DNA of 64,000 nt from Phlyctochytrium arcticum. Its lineage: Eukaryota; Chytridiomycota; Chytridiomycetes; Chytridiales; Chytridiaceae. The notes below the pieces were generated by a model. The model searched no databases. It was not told where the DNA came from and saw only the letters and a program-made list of their open reading frames with translations. Location of the stretch: NCBI GenBank assembly GCA_025602905.1, contig JAHLKI010000003.1, forward strand, positions 1,668,286 to 1,732,285, written 5' to 3'. The position numbers and the translations under genes were made by a program. Below, in pieces: positions 22,729-34,260 of this stretch (positions within the stretch are counted from its first letter, which is position 1; each line of letters begins with the position of its first letter).

Positions 22729-23259
22729 GTTGGGGGATGATGGGGATGAGATGACTTGAGGAGGAGGATGTGACGTTCCTGCTCTTTTATGGAGTTGCCA
22801 AAGACCCGACTTCCATCTTGCCGAGAAAACGGCCGTTTGCTCCTGAATACCATTTCGGAGTATGCAACTCCCCGAACGACCCCAACCTTTTCGTTGTTTC
22901 CCGTCACTGTCTATATAGAATATTTGAATAATGCGGTGGAATTGCTCCGGTTTTTCCTGCCGTGGCCTAAGTACTGTCCAAGGCATTGCTGGTGTCTTGG
23001 TTGTGGCTTAGCTGTAGCTAGATCCCGTGCATATGCGCCACATCACACCCTACTTGTACACCAGTCCTGTATTCCCTTTAGTCCCGTAGCTTTATAATAC
23101 ACATCTTTAGTCTACTCACTTCCAAGGCAAGAAGATTACCTTCGACGTCCGACCTCTCCGGTCTGTTGCAGACCATCCTCCATTTCTACTTGCGTCACGT
23201 CCAGACGCGTTCGGACATCTTGAAGATCGTTTCCTTGCGATCTACGCCCGACGACCACA
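22729..23259. other. promoter of the peroxidase gene and leader of the Ty3 element
   Basis: The left part is the 5' region of the peroxidase gene. The right part from about 23,100 is the leader of the Ty3 gag. I found no sequence here repeated downstream of 28,374 that could serve as an LTR. Confidence 0.4.
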
Positions 23260-24179
23260 ATGACCACGCCCACTCTCGAACAGATCCAGCAACTGTTCCA
23301 GGAAAACTTTGCACCTATTCGCCAAGAAATATCCAGTCTGAACCAGCAACTGGACTCCGTTCGCGGTGACCTGATCAACGTTCAAGATCGCGTCACAACC
23401 GTACAAAGCGAACTCACGCAGCAGAGTGCCCGCGACACTTCAACTCGACTCCCTCCGAATGCAGCCCCCCTTAACGACAACCCCGACTTCGAAGGAGGGC
23501 CTGCCCTTACGGGTACAGGTCGATACTTCCGCTGTTGGCCATTCAAAGGCCTCGCCGGCGAAGACGTTGAAAACTGGTTACTGTCTGTAGACATGGCATT
23601 CCGTAAAGATCGGACCTCCCCTAGCGAACGAATCAATGTGATAGCTGATGCTCTTGATGGCATTGCTCGTACATGGTACTTGACGAAACTGCGACAACGC
23701 AACGCTTATATGGAACAGCGCAACTTTACTATCGACACGCTTCCACTCCACGAGCGGGTCGCCATCTCTTGTACTCAAAACGATCCAATGATCATCGATT
23801 GGGACACTTTTGTTCGCGCCTTCAAGCAACGCTTTTTACGAGTCAATCACAACGAACACATTTTCGAAGCCATGATGACCCTGAAGCACCAGTTTGGCCA
23901 AATTGAAGATTACATTCACAAATGGACGGCTTTAGAAGGACAGATTTCTAACTTTCCCATTGACCAGAAACTCTATCTGTTTAAACGTAATCTTCATCCA
24001 AACATTCGCCCTGCGGTCGACCAACGCGATCCCAAGACCATGAGCGACGCCATCCACTTCGCCCAGTTGGCCGAGTTCTCACTCAACCCTCCACACAACC
24101 GGGCTCCACTTATCCCGACCATTCATACATCGCGTACTCGTACCTTCCTCTTGGGCGTGACAAGAACGTTTCCGCTCCA
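23260..24179 (+). pseudogene. Ty3-type Gag, N-terminal and capsid part
   Basis: ATG at 23,260 opens a frame with an N-terminal coiled coil (QEISSLNQQLDSVRGDLINV) and a retrotransposon-gag capsid domain (ENWLLSVDMAF, FVRAFKQRFL, YIHKWTALEGQI, IDQKLYLFKRNLHPNIRPAV). After about 24,115 this frame runs into unrelated sequence up to a stop at 24,342. The sensible continuation is in the -1 frame. Either a frameshift signal or, more likely, an indel lies there, because the zinc knuckle belongs to Gag and follows the shift. Confidence 0.85.
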
Positions 24180-25199
24180 GTGTATGAGCCGCTCGCGCAA
24201 TCTGCGCCCCATCCCACATCGCTCGATCCCATGGAGCTCGACAGGCTGGCACTACACTACCACCGCCAGGAGCATCAGGAGCACCAGGAACATCTGTCCA
24301 GCACCCCGCGTGATATTCCCGAGCCCGTGCCCGAAAGCCTAAATGCTATACGTGATTCCGGTCCCAATCGGGAACTTTGTTGGCACTGTCAGAAACCTGG
24401 TCACAAAATGTTTGAATGTCGCAAACGCCGTAAGGACATCCAGGCTGGCAAGCTTAAGCCGTGGACACGCAAAACCGGAAAATTTCAACCCAGGCTGCAC
24501 TACATGCTGGAAGAGGCTGGCGATTCGGACGACGACGATGCGGGACTATCTTACTTGCGTTACGATGAAGTTCATCAACGCGTGGTGAACGTTTCTGATC
24601 CCGTTTTCCTGACCACATCTTCAGAGGCTGACAATACTGAAATCGCTGCCCGGGGTACCCTCAACTCCTTGCTTCCCGATACTCAACCTTTTGCAGATGG
24701 TCGATCAACAGATAATTCTCCCAATATTGGCGCACCCGACTCTACCGAGTGCTTGCAAGTCATCTCCCGTTCTACAAGCAAGTCCCCACGCATTACCTTT
24801 GTTGGCACTATTGCCTGTGAGTCTGCTCCGGACCAGCAAACGCCTTGCCAATTCTTCCTGGACAGCGGAGCGACCCATTGCTTTGTCTCGGAGCATTTTG
24901 CCCAACTCCACGACATCCCCATAGCCATGACTACCGGTACAGTTACTCTCGGAGATGAGCGCACGACGAAATCATTAGGTAAAGCGGTCCTTAACATTTC
25001 TTTTGCGGGTTTCTCGGACTGCATCACGGCCACGGTCCTGCCATTTCAGCACGCTGATGTTATACTTGGCCTCGATTGGTCTAAGCGCAATTCCGTGACC
25101 ACCAAGCATCAGCCTGATCAGGATGTTATTGGTGGCCCGACGCTCGTACGAACCACTTGCACACCACACAATCGTCATTCCTACTACTTCAGCGACTGA
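24120..25199 (+). pseudogene. Ty3-type zinc knuckle and aspartic protease
   Basis: The -1 frame carries HSYIAYSYLPLGRDKNVSAP and then a CCHC zinc knuckle, CWHCQKPGHKMFEC (C-x2-C-x4-H-x4-C), near 24,380. A retropepsin follows, with FFLDSGATHCFVS (catalytic D-S-G) near 24,855 and ILGLDW near 25,062. The frame stops at 25,199, and the Pol sequence continues in the +1 frame from about 25,195. Confidence 0.85.
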
Positions 25200-28100
25200 C
25201 AAAAACGGCCCCCCGCGTTTGCTACACCTCGACACTGACCTTCAGCGCGCGAGACATGAAGTTACCCCTGTTTACCTTTCTGCCAAACAGTACGATCAGT
25301 TGTTAAAAGCGCAACCAGACGATTGTCTTCTCGCTTGGCCCGCGCGTTCCCACCCCGTTGAAAAGTGCGAGTCTCCGCGTTTGCATTCGTTAGTCTCATC
25401 CGCTATGCATTCTCTTTCGCTTAAGCCGTCATCCACTCCTCCGAAAGCACCTTTACGATCAGCGGCTGGCACTGCCCTCTCTACCGACGCTTTTGATGCC
25501 AGCCAGCTCCCACCGGCTTTGGCACCGGTCGTTGCGAAATACGAATCTCTGTTCGCGGATTTTGATGCGATGCACTCCTACGACCCTACCGATGCCTTTA
25601 AGGTGCGTATTCAAACAACCGACAGTCAACCTGTGCAGTCCACCCCACGGTGCCTGTCCCCCGCCGAGGAGGATGAATTGCGTGCTCAGTTGGATCTTTT
25701 TCTGGCTGCCGGTTTTATCAAGGAAGCTCCACCCGATTGCGAATGGGCCTCCCCTATTTTATTTGCCAAAAAGCCAGGTGGAGCCGGCCTTCGATTATGC
25801 ATCGACTACCGCGCCCTCAATAAAAAGACCATTCATGACCGTTTCCCTCTTCCCCATATTGGACGCATTCTGTCGGCTCTCCAAGGTGCTCATGTCTTTA
25901 CGTCTCTGGATCAGCAAAAAGCTTTCTATCGCCTCGCCATTGACCGTTCTAGCCGTTATAAGACTGCCTTCACCACCCCATTGGGCAACTTTTATTGGCT
26001 TGTGCTCCCCTTCGGTCTTACCAACGGTCCTTCGGCCTATCAGCGTTTTATCAATGCTGCTCTCGGCGATATCATTGGCAAATTCGCTTTCGCCTACCTG
26101 GACGATATCCTCATATTTAGCAACACTATGGAGGAGCATATCGCACATGTTGAAGAGGTTTTGCGACGTTTGCAGACTGCGAAAGTTCACTTGCGATTTG
26201 AGAAATGCAAATGGGCTCAGCCATCCCTGAAGTATCTTGGGTTCATTGTGGAAGCTCGAGGTATTAAGCCGGATCCCGCGAAGATCTCTGCTATCCTCGC
26301 TATCACCACGCCGCAATGCCTTGCCGATCTCCAATCATTTTTGGGCATGTGCGTCTATTTTCTCCATCATATTAAAGATTTTGCCCAACTCGCCGCCCCC
26401 CTGTACAAAGCAACCAAAAACCACCGACTAGTCTGGACACCGGCACAGGACATTGCTTTTGTGGAGCTCAAGACTGCGTTAACATCCCCCCCAGTGTTGG
26501 CCCATCCCGATTTTAGACGCCCCTTTATCGTTGATGCGGACGCTTCCGATTGGGCTCTCGGCTGTGCTCTTTTTCAGGTCGACTCGGGCGGTCAAGAGCG
26601 CGTAGTCGCTTACCACTCCCGTAAGCTGAATTCCCACGAGCGCAACTATCCAATCCACGAGAAAGAGCTTTTGGCCATCATCCATGCACTCGGCATTTGG
26701 CGACATTACCTGGAGGGTCCGAGTTTCCTTATCCGTACCGATCACAAGTCCCTAGAGCATCTCTTGACTCAAAAGAACCTGTCACGCCGGATGGCTCGCT
26801 GGGTCATGGTCTTAACCGAATATGACTTCACCATTCAGTACCGCAAGGGGAGCCAACAGAAAATCGCCGACGCCCTTTCCCGTCTGCTGTGGAAAACGCG
26901 CCTTGCTGAAAAAAGTGGCAAAGTTGATGAACTCGCTCCCCGTCTACAGATCTTGCATAACCCTGAAGAACCCGATTGGGTCTCGCGCTGGCCTGAACTC
27001 GCCCAGCAAGTCCTACTTCAAGCCAGCGACGGCCGTGTGATCGACTACCAGCGTGCTGCCGAACTGGCAGAGCAGTTACCTGTTGATCAGACGTTTCGCG
27101 ACAAATGCCGTGCTCACCTTCCCCGTTGCTCGCTCGACGCAGATGACAACCTTCTTTTCAATAACAAGCCTTATGTTCCTCTTCGTTTCCGCGCGGACAC
27201 CATTGTCAAATTTCATAAGGATCTGGGTCATCTAGGCGGCAAAGCATTACGCGACATCATCGCAGCCCGTGTTTGGTGGCCTAACCTTGCCGCCTCCCTG
27301 ACTGCCCTCACACGTTTCTGCCCAGAATGCCAGGTCCGGGCTCCTGCCAACAACACCCCCAATGCCCCTCTGCACCCACTGGACCGGCCTGTCCGACCCT
27401 TCTCACGCTGGTTGCTGGATTTTATTGGGCTACTTCCGGAGACCCCACGTGGCAATCGTTGGATACTGACCATGCTGGAACACACCACGGACTGGCCGAT
27501 CGCGATTGTGTTGAAGGACGCTACCGCTGCTGCCATGGCTGATGCACTGTACAAAGACCTTTTTTTGGAGCATGGCATGCCTAGCGAGATTCTGACTGAT
27601 TTGGGTACAAATTTCGTTGGTGACCTGCTCGCTTCCTTTACCGCCAAGCACAATATTCAACACCGCACGACGTCGGCTTACCACCCCCGCACCAATGGAC
27701 GGAACGAGCAGTTAAACAGTCTGTTAGGCGGTGTCATTGCCAAGTATCTGATCGAGTACAACTACCCGCCCAACCACTGGGATGTATTTGTCCCCATTGC
27801 CTTGTTCGCGGTCCGCGTCCGAAAACACACCATCACCGGCTACTCTCCGTTTTTTCTGAAATATGGCGTACATCCTCGTATCCCAGGCGACTCCTTACCA
27901 CTACCCTCAGTTTTTTAGCCGCGCGAACAACTCACTCATGATCGTCTGGAAGAGCTTATGGCCGTGATCGAGACCCGTGTCCGCGTCAATACGCTTGCAC
28001 AGGACCACATGCAACGCGTGAAAGCTCGCTACGACCTCAATGTGACTCCTGAACGTTTCCTCCCAAATGATTTGGTCCTGATTGAAGTCGACAAGCCGAA

Positions 28101-28374
28101 GAAGTTCCAAGCCAAACGCTACGGCCCAGTTATCGTTGTCGGCCCCGGAACTTATCCCGACTCCTACTGCCTCAAGGACTTGACCGGCAAGGCGATAACG
28201 GCTCAGTATCACGTCAACCAGCTACGCCGGGCAAATGTTGCCGACGGTGAACTGCAGCGTCTGCTCAACGGCCAAGTTCCCTGGGCTTATTGGACTTCGA
28301 CCACGCAACATCGATTTCATGGATATGCAAAAGCGGCATTGTCTATACCTAATGTCACTTTTGCACATCCATGA
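25200..28374 (+). pseudogene. Ty3-type Pol: reverse transcriptase, RNase H, integrase
   Basis: The frame is open back to before 25,123. Seen in order: RT with IDYRALNKKT, LDQQKAFYRLAI and catalytic FAYLDDIL (Y-L-D-D at 26,095-26,106); RNase H with VDADASDWALGCALF and RTDHKSLEHLL; integrase HHCC finger (H...H...CPEC near 27,220-27,330); and the D,D,E core (LLDFIGLL, ILTDLGTNF, NGRNEQLN). TAG at 27,916-27,918 interrupts the integrase tail; the same frame then runs 152 codons more to 28,374 with a normal C-terminal domain (PNDLVLIEVDKPKKFQAKRY). No chromodomain is obvious. Confidence 0.9.
28318..28373. repeat. hairpin with 23-bp arms at the end of the Ty3 element
   Basis: The arms 28,318-28,340 and 28,351-28,373 are inverted repeats with three mismatches (left arm starts CATGGATATGCAAAAG) around a 10-nt loop. 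It overlaps the last Pol codons. It could be a transcription end structure or the scar of a small inverted-repeat insertion. Confidence 0.7.
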
Positions 28375-28539
28375 AGTTGATGAAATTTATTATAGAAAAG
28401 ATTAATCAATATTTCGCATCTACATACACTGTAGAGGTGAACTATCCAAGAAAAACCGGAACAGAATGATGAAGAGCGCACGTGTATTTAAGCATAAAAT
28501 AATTCTAATCCATTAGATATCAACCCAAAGATACAAAAA

Positions 28540-29013
28540 ATGGACTTGAACAAATACACTCAATTCACACGCAACAACGTTAAATTCTACACCAATAAGT
28601 CAAAAGGAAATGCCGTTCTTGAACGTATGCTCGAGATATGCGAAGATGACTTGAACAAATACACTCAATTCACACGCAACAACGTTAAATTCTACACCAA
28701 TAAGTCAAAAGGAAATGCCGTTCTTGAACGTATGCTCGAGATATGCGAAGATGATGAATATATCATTGCACACTGTCGGACATATGTCAACAAAAGAGGC
28801 GACTCCCAACTCTACAGCGAATATGCAGCCGTGACAAAGGAGAAACTAGAGGGTCTTCTCAAAAGCGATAATCAACTTTTTGAAATAATGCATCCAGATA
28901 GGAAGCAAAAGGTACCATTTGACGTTGAACTAGTTGGCACCGAAGACCCTATTATTGAAGTACAGAATTTAATTTCTACACATTTTCCGCAATGTAAGAT
29001 GAATATACTGTAG
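28540..29013 (+). CDS. AT-rich ORF resembling an N-terminal fragment of a viral-type primase (AEP/PrimPol)
   Basis: An ATG-initiated frame of 157 residues lies behind an A-rich leader. The C-terminal half reads LFEIMHPDRKQKVPFDVELV, then IIEVQNLISTHFPQCKMNIL. A F/Y-D-x-E motif after a Pro/Lys-rich strand resembles the first catalytic strand of archaeo-eukaryotic primases of large DNA viruses. The protein ends there, far short of a full primase, and downstream frames show no continuation. The first 70 residues are two exact copies of a 35-residue unit. Base composition is markedly more AT-rich than the flanking genes, which favours foreign origin. The primase assignment is tentative. Confidence 0.4.
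   Translation: MDLNKYTQFTRNNVKFYTNKSKGNAVLERMLEICEDDLNKYTQFTRNNVKFYTNKSKGNAVLERMLEICEDDEYIIAHCRTYVNKRGDSQLYSEYAAVTKEKLEGLLKSDNQLFEIMHPDRKQKVPFDVELVGTEDPIIEVQNLISTHFPQCKMNIL
28543..28752 (+). repeat. exact 105-bp tandem duplication
   Basis: 28,543-28,647 and 28,648-28,752 are identical. The unit is 105 bp, a multiple of three, so the frame is kept and 35 residues are duplicated. Lack of differences indicates a very recent event or an assembly error. Confidence 0.95.
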
Positions 29014-30494
29014 GTACCCAAAACACTTCCTGCTGTCTGTAGCATCCTTTTTCACAACGTGATCAGTTAGAGACGGGAGGAAAGGCCAGCGGACCCGATC
29101 AAATAAATGACACAATGGGAAGGCAGGAGCCGGGTTCAATGTCCTACGTAGCAAGTACTATACTATGATGGGTCTGATGAATTCATATTGCTCGGAAAGA
29201 TGTTTGCAAAAAAGGCTGCGATCTTGATCGTCCTTATTTCGCTGCCCTTTGGCATTTCGGGCAGAAGAGGTGACGTTTGGGACTGCCGCATTTCCATACT
29301 TGATGTCTGCGGTCAATTGGGCACAGTTTGACACCGACATAATGCTCTTTGCATTTTGATGTGCATGTTCCAACTGGGCATGCCATTCCGAAGTGTGTAA
29401 TTGGTATGTCCTGTTCCACCAAGTGAATATTGAAATGAATACAAGGAAGGAACGTTGACATGAAACGAAAATTACGTACGAGCGTTAAGCACTCCTCGAT
29501 GCAGCAACCCCTCAGTGAAAAGCCAATCGCTTACAGACGTCAAGTGTGATGGTTGTGGCAATGAATTTATTGAAATCAAGTTAAGGGTAAGCGAACATCT
29601 GCAGATTGCTGGATTTTAAGTACTTTCAGGAAGGCGTATTGGTTTGGGGCGATAAGTTGATCGAAAGGATGGCATGCTATTTTCAGCGACAATAAATTCC
29701 TAAAAAAAGGCTGTTACACCCTCAAATATATATAGCAACCCGCTGACTCTGAGTGTGGGACGTCATGCCTCTGTGAACTAAATATAGAATGCCTATGTGT
29801 TCTCTTCAAAATGATGTGTCGAGGAGTTTGTTCTTCACTCGTATGCGTCTTCTTGGGCGCAATGGTAAGAGACAAACCCTCGCTACGACGACATCTGTCA
29901 CCAACAGTTTGAGGGAAACATCGCGGCGAGCAATTCTACTTTTGTCACATGCGATGCTCAATGTTCCATTGAAAAATTCCGACCCTGCCTCCACACGTAG
30001 TGCGACCACGTACATAAATCTTACAGGTTACCTTAGCAGCATCCTTCCAACCTCATCCAAACACGTCAAGATTTCATAAAAAGCCGTTTTCCCTATGGGT
30101 CACACCAACTCTCGCCCGAGACTGAATCCTAATAGTTTTCCTACATCGCTAACATACTCCCCCCCTGTTATGCTTTACACTTTACTGCACAGCATTTGTG
30201 ATGACAAACACAAAGTGAGTGCAACCCGCCAGAAAAGGGCAATATCTCGATAGAAGGCCAAATGAGTGGCAAGCACGACGCCGGATTCACCATGGATTCA
30301 CCATGTCCCGCCTTCCGATTCGGCTACAACTCGACATTTCAAAATGGGGAGCAAATTGATCCATCAGGTTCTCAACTAATCATTTTTCAACCCTCCCGCA
30401 ACACCAGACGAGACGCCCATTAGCCCCGCGCGTTATTTTTTGCGTCCCACATTTGCCCTCTAGGTGGGATGCCATTTGTGAGTGTTAAAGGAAT
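29014..30494. other. intergenic, AT-rich, no confident gene
   Basis: A minus-strand Cys/His-rich frame at 29,158-29,461 (CPVGTCTSKCKEH, then CPIDRRHQVWKC and FCPKC) might be a zinc-finger remnant, but it shows no recognisable family. The rest shows nothing. Confidence 0.3.
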
Positions 30495-31031
30495 TCACTT
30501 TCGGTGCAGAGTTTTCAAATAAGCCCTTACTGCAAATTCCCAGACTGCGTCAAAATGAAGGCCATAATGTGGTTCCAAGTAAAAGAAGAACGATACAGTA
30601 AGTGAGAAATTGACCGACATAGTTCCAGAGCCAGAAAAAGTACGGCCGAAATCCAGACCACAAGTGCCGCGTCCAGTAAAGTCGGTCACAACTGATAGAG
30701 TGGTGTTGGACAAGATGAAACTGTAAGATTTGCCCGAACCAGAAGAAGAGGCTGCCTTCGCTGTCGTGAACGTTCATGTCATGGTATTGCAAGTGCACCC
30801 AGATGGAATTAACGCGGGTGCCAATGCTACAGCCTGAGAGTTGGAATTGTAGGTAGCTGAGGCACTCTTATAGCACTGTTTATCACAGTCCCAGTTCTGG
30901 TCAACGCCGGAGCATTTGTCATCCCAAGCACGCAAATACCATGTTCCAGTCCAGTCACTATCAGTGCAGGCTCCTGTAACAGCCGCTTTGGCAGGTTTCG
31001 TCCCCTGGCTCTTGGTACTCACACATGCCAT
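30495..31031 (-). pseudogene. Cys-rich protein remnant with an in-frame TGA
   Basis: One minus-strand frame extends from ATG at 31,031 to a stop at 30,495, broken by TGA near 30,776. Before the break it carries CTDSDWTGTWYLRAWDDKCS and DCDKQCYKSAS with paired cysteines. After it comes a Ser/Thr/Gly-rich, beta-like segment (VVTDFTGRGTCGLDFGRTFS). The pattern resembles secreted fungal Cys-rich proteins, but no signal peptide is in frame. A short unrecognised intron spanning the TGA is an alternative to a pseudogene. Confidence 0.35.
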
Positions 31032-31122
31032 GCGGCTTGGACACCCGACCCTTTGCCTGCGGATGGATAATACATACTGTAGGAGACGCGTTGGGCGTTT
31101 GTTCTAGCGTTTGTTCGATTTC

Positions 31123-31297
31123 TGTTGAAAAGTGAACTCAATGTATACTATCAAAGACTAGAGAGTTGGTGCGGGGTGAGCCAACGACCACATTATATAC
31201 AAGGCATTACACATCATGGAAGCTACGCGTCGGAGTTATAGAAGACCTTGCTGAGGTAACAGACGCGTGCTGACAACTGGAAAGCTGAGTCACAACA
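31123..31297 (-). repeat. copia 3' LTR
   Basis: 175 bp with TGTTG...CAACA ends. An internal GTATATAATG (sense strand) is the probable TATA box. The adjacent inner sequence, sense AGCCTTTGAGGGGGAG, is the polypurine tract. Confidence 0.95.
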
Positions 31298-31384
31298 CTC
31301 CCCCTCAAAGGCTGAACTGTAGTTCAGTAGTTGCAAGACTCAGATGAGTTGTTGTAGTATGCCGTGTACTCCCCCTGAACCGAA

Positions 31385-32056
31385 TCAGGCTGTGTTGTCT
31401 AGAGTCCGGTGACTGCGCAGTCCGAGTTTGGGGAGGAGGTGCCAATGGGTGGTAGGGCCGAGTGCCTTGGTCAGTATATCGGCTACATTGTCGACTGATG
31501 CGATCTTGGTGACTTCAATGTCGACGTGGTTGATTTCGTGTGCGTAGAAATATTTTGGGTCTATGTGGCGGGTTCGCGAGCAGTTTGTGTATCCTTTTTC
31601 GATTTGGCTAATGCAAGCGGCGTTGTCCCCGTATAAGATAGTTGGTTCATCGAATATTGTGGTAATGCGAGCAGTCTTAGTGGTAATGAATTTCAGAGCT
31701 CGACGAAGGGCGACGGCCTCTCTGGCTGCTTCGTACATCGCGAGCAGTTCCGAGTGATTTGTCGATGTCGTTACCATGGTTTGCTTGCTTGATTTCCAGC
31801 TGATTGCGGTTCCCCCGACATATCCGGTCTGAGACTTGCCGGTGTGGGGATCCGATTGGTACCCGGCGTCGGTGTAGCCGGTCAGCATCTGGTTTGATTT
31901 GCGTGGGAAAAATAAGCCAAAATCGGTTGTTCCTTTCAGATATTTCATGATGCGCTTGACGCCGACCCAATGTCGTTCAGTAGGGTCTTTTGTATATCGA
32001 GCCAAGAGGTTTACCGCGAAAGCAATATCAGGTCGAGTTTGGTTTGCTAGATACAT
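31385..32056 (-). pseudogene. copia RNase H
   Basis: Continues the polyprotein in another frame after the duplication: MYLANQTRPDIAFAVNLLAR, LTGYTDAGYQSDPHTGKSQT, STNHSELLAMYEAAREAVAL and VADILTKALG, the standard copia RNase H segments. It ends shortly before the polypurine tract. Confidence 0.9.
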
Positions 32057-33506
32057 CAGGGCTCCGACTGCTGAGATACATCAGGGCTCCGACTGCTGAG
32101 GAGGATGGGACTGCAGCGTTTAACGGTGCTTCTGTTGCTTCTCTTGGACGGAAGATGTCTTTGTCGTGGGTTAAGCTGCGTACTTCCATTGGTGTATTTG
32201 ATGGATTTGCCGCGTCCATTGAAAAACGTTTCAAAAGCTGTGTGATATAACCCGTTTGGTGTAAGAAAATGCCAGGGCCTTCGGGGCTGGTTGAGATATG
32301 TTCGATCTGTAAGCCTAAACAGTAAGTGGTCTGACCGAGATCTTTCATTTCAAACTCATTTGCAAGGCTTCTACGTGTGTCAGAGATAGCACTTTCTGTG
32401 CCGATGATATTTAGATCATCTACGTAAACTGCAACTACGGCGACTTCGGGTCCCGCTCTCTTTATGAATATGCAGGGGCAGCGGGCCTCCGTCTCGAAAC
32501 CTTTGTCGAGTAGAAAACGGTTCAATCTTTGGTACCACAGCATGCCGGACTGTTTGAAGCCATACAGGGCTTGGTTCACCCTAACGGAGGGATTTTCGAA
32601 TTGTGCCATTTGTTGTGCAGTGTCCGTTCCATACAGATTTTCTGGGACTCGCATGTAAAGTTCCTTGTCCATTTTTCCATATAGGAATGCGGTGACTACA
32701 TCCATCAGGTGCATCATCAATTTCTCACTAGCAGCAAATCCGAGAAGGAAACGGAAGAATACTGCGTCGAGAACTGGAGCATATGTTTCCGTAAAATCAA
32801 TGCCGTAGCGTTGAGCGTATCCTTTGGCTACGACTCTTGCTTTGTGTCGTACAACTTCACCGTCTGCATTGCGTTTGAGGTGTAATACTACTCGACATCC
32901 TACTGGGTCGAATCCGTCGGGGGTTTCCTGAATAGGACCGAGGACGTTTCTTTTCAAAATTGAATCGTATTCGGCGCGTATAGCGTCGTGCCATTTGGGC
33001 CAGTCCGATCGTGTACGTGCTTCTTTAATCGATTGTGGGTCTGTGTCCAAGTCTTTGTCAAAAATAAGGGCGGTACTGGAGTTGATAGCCGCCGCGATGT
33101 GATTAACCATTGTTTCGGTAATTTCCACTCTCGGATCGTCCGTGATGCGGTTTTCTGGTGGTGTAAACGTTTTACGGGGATATTTGTTTTTCGAGCCAAT
33201 TGGTCGTCCACGTTTTCTGCGTGGTTCGGTGATGACTGCCGGAGGTAGTTCTGTGGAGATGCGGTCCGGAGCGTTTATGGCAGCCGATGTTAAAGATTCT
33301 AGGTGACGGATGACTGTCGCGCTGTTGTTGAATGTGTCTGGAGCGTTATTCACGATTCTTTGCAGGTTGATAATCTCCGCAATTGTCTTTTCGGTCATTG
33401 AAGAAATAGAATATTCCGTAGGTCTTGTAGGGGATGAGGAGAACAGGACCTCTCGTTCTTTGCGTTGATCCTCCGTGAGGTACTCCTTGTTTCCTACGGT
33501 GGGAAA
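32028..33506 (-). pseudogene. copia reverse transcriptase
   Basis: Copia RT motifs: AIRAEYDSILKRNVLGPIQE, VARHKARVVAKGY-like text (VRHKARVVAKGYAQRYGIDF), DVVTAFLYGKMDKELYMRVP, LYGFKQSGMLWYQRLNRFLL, and the catalytic AVYVDDLNIIG (Y-V-D-D near 32,420). The frame is lost at the 25-bp duplication near 32,070. Confidence 0.9.
32046..32096. repeat. 25-bp tandem duplication inside copia RT
   Basis: AGATACATCAGGGCTCCGAC followed by TGCTG is present twice in succession. 25 is not a multiple of three, so the RT/RNase H frame is broken. Confidence 0.9.
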
Positions 33507-34260
33507 TTATGTTTCGTCAAAGATACAATCGGCAAAACGGGCGTGGAAAACCGAGCCGGATGTAGGTTCCAGATATCGTATTTTACAAGTGCTGTCATAA
33601 CCGATGTAAATTCCAAGTGTACGTTGCGGTCCCATCTTGTTTCTTTTGGGTGGTGGGATTGGGACGTAAACCGCGCTTCCAAAAACACGAAGATGGTCGA
33701 CGCTTGGTGGGTGTCCATTGAGCAGCTGGTGGGGACTTTCCTTCATATAAGAGGAGGGCCGGTAATTTAGGACGTTGACCGCATGTAAAACGGCATGACC
33801 CCATGCGGATGCTGGTAGTCTTGATCCCAGAAGCATTGCCCGAGCCGTAGTGGACACTCTTTTAATCAGTGCTTCAGCACTTCCGTTCTGTTGATGTACA
33901 TATTCTGTGCAGGTCTCTAGTTCCGTGCCGCATGAAGCCAAGTATGCTTTCATCAGTGGTGATGTAAGTTCTCCCGCATTGTCGACCCGGATCTTTTTGA
34001 TTTTGTACTCTGGGTAAAAATTTCGGAGTTTGATGAAATGGCGTAGGGCATTGGGGAAGGCGTCGTCCTTGTTTTCTAGTAGGGCGACATATGCCAATCG
34101 GGATGAGGAATCTCCAATAACCATAAAGTACTCAAATTGGCCCGACGGAGGATATACTGGGCCATGGATATCAATATTCAATCGACTTAGGAATGGAGGG
34201 GCCTCAGTGGGTTCCTTAAAGCTGGCGGGTGCAGATGAGAATTTGGCCAGTGCGCATGGT
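33507..34260 (-). pseudogene. copia integrase
   Basis: The frame includes the end of the pre-integrase zinc finger (CRPCALAKFSSAPASF). The catalytic core follows: LNIDIHGPVYPPSG (first Asp), IRVDNAGEL (second Asp), and QNGSAEALIKR (Glu). The GKRP-like C-terminal region carries LGIYIGYDS. TAA at 33,507 ends it, although the same frame continues as polyprotein into the RT. Confidence 0.88.

Larger units (their letters stand above)
23260..28374 (+). mobile_element. degenerate Ty3-type retrotransposon without visible LTRs
   Basis: Domain order gag, zinc knuckle, aspartic protease, RT, RNase H, integrase is Ty3-like. The reading frame changes at about 24,115-24,180 and again at about 25,190, and an in-frame TAG interrupts the integrase tail at 27,916. 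No LTR pair, primer-binding site or target duplication could be found, so the copy has lost its ends or its LTRs have diverged beyond recognition. Confidence 0.9.

Noticed and set aside
22360..27918. UAG reassigned to an amino acid, suggested by in-frame TAG in both the peroxidase and the Ty3 Pol
   Set aside because: TAG also serves as a normal terminator here (peroxidase end at 21,589, ORF1 end at 43,404). The two interruptions are more simply nonsense mutations.
22990..28560. LTRs for the Ty3-type element
   Set aside because: No matching direct repeats could be found by eye on the two sides of the coding region.
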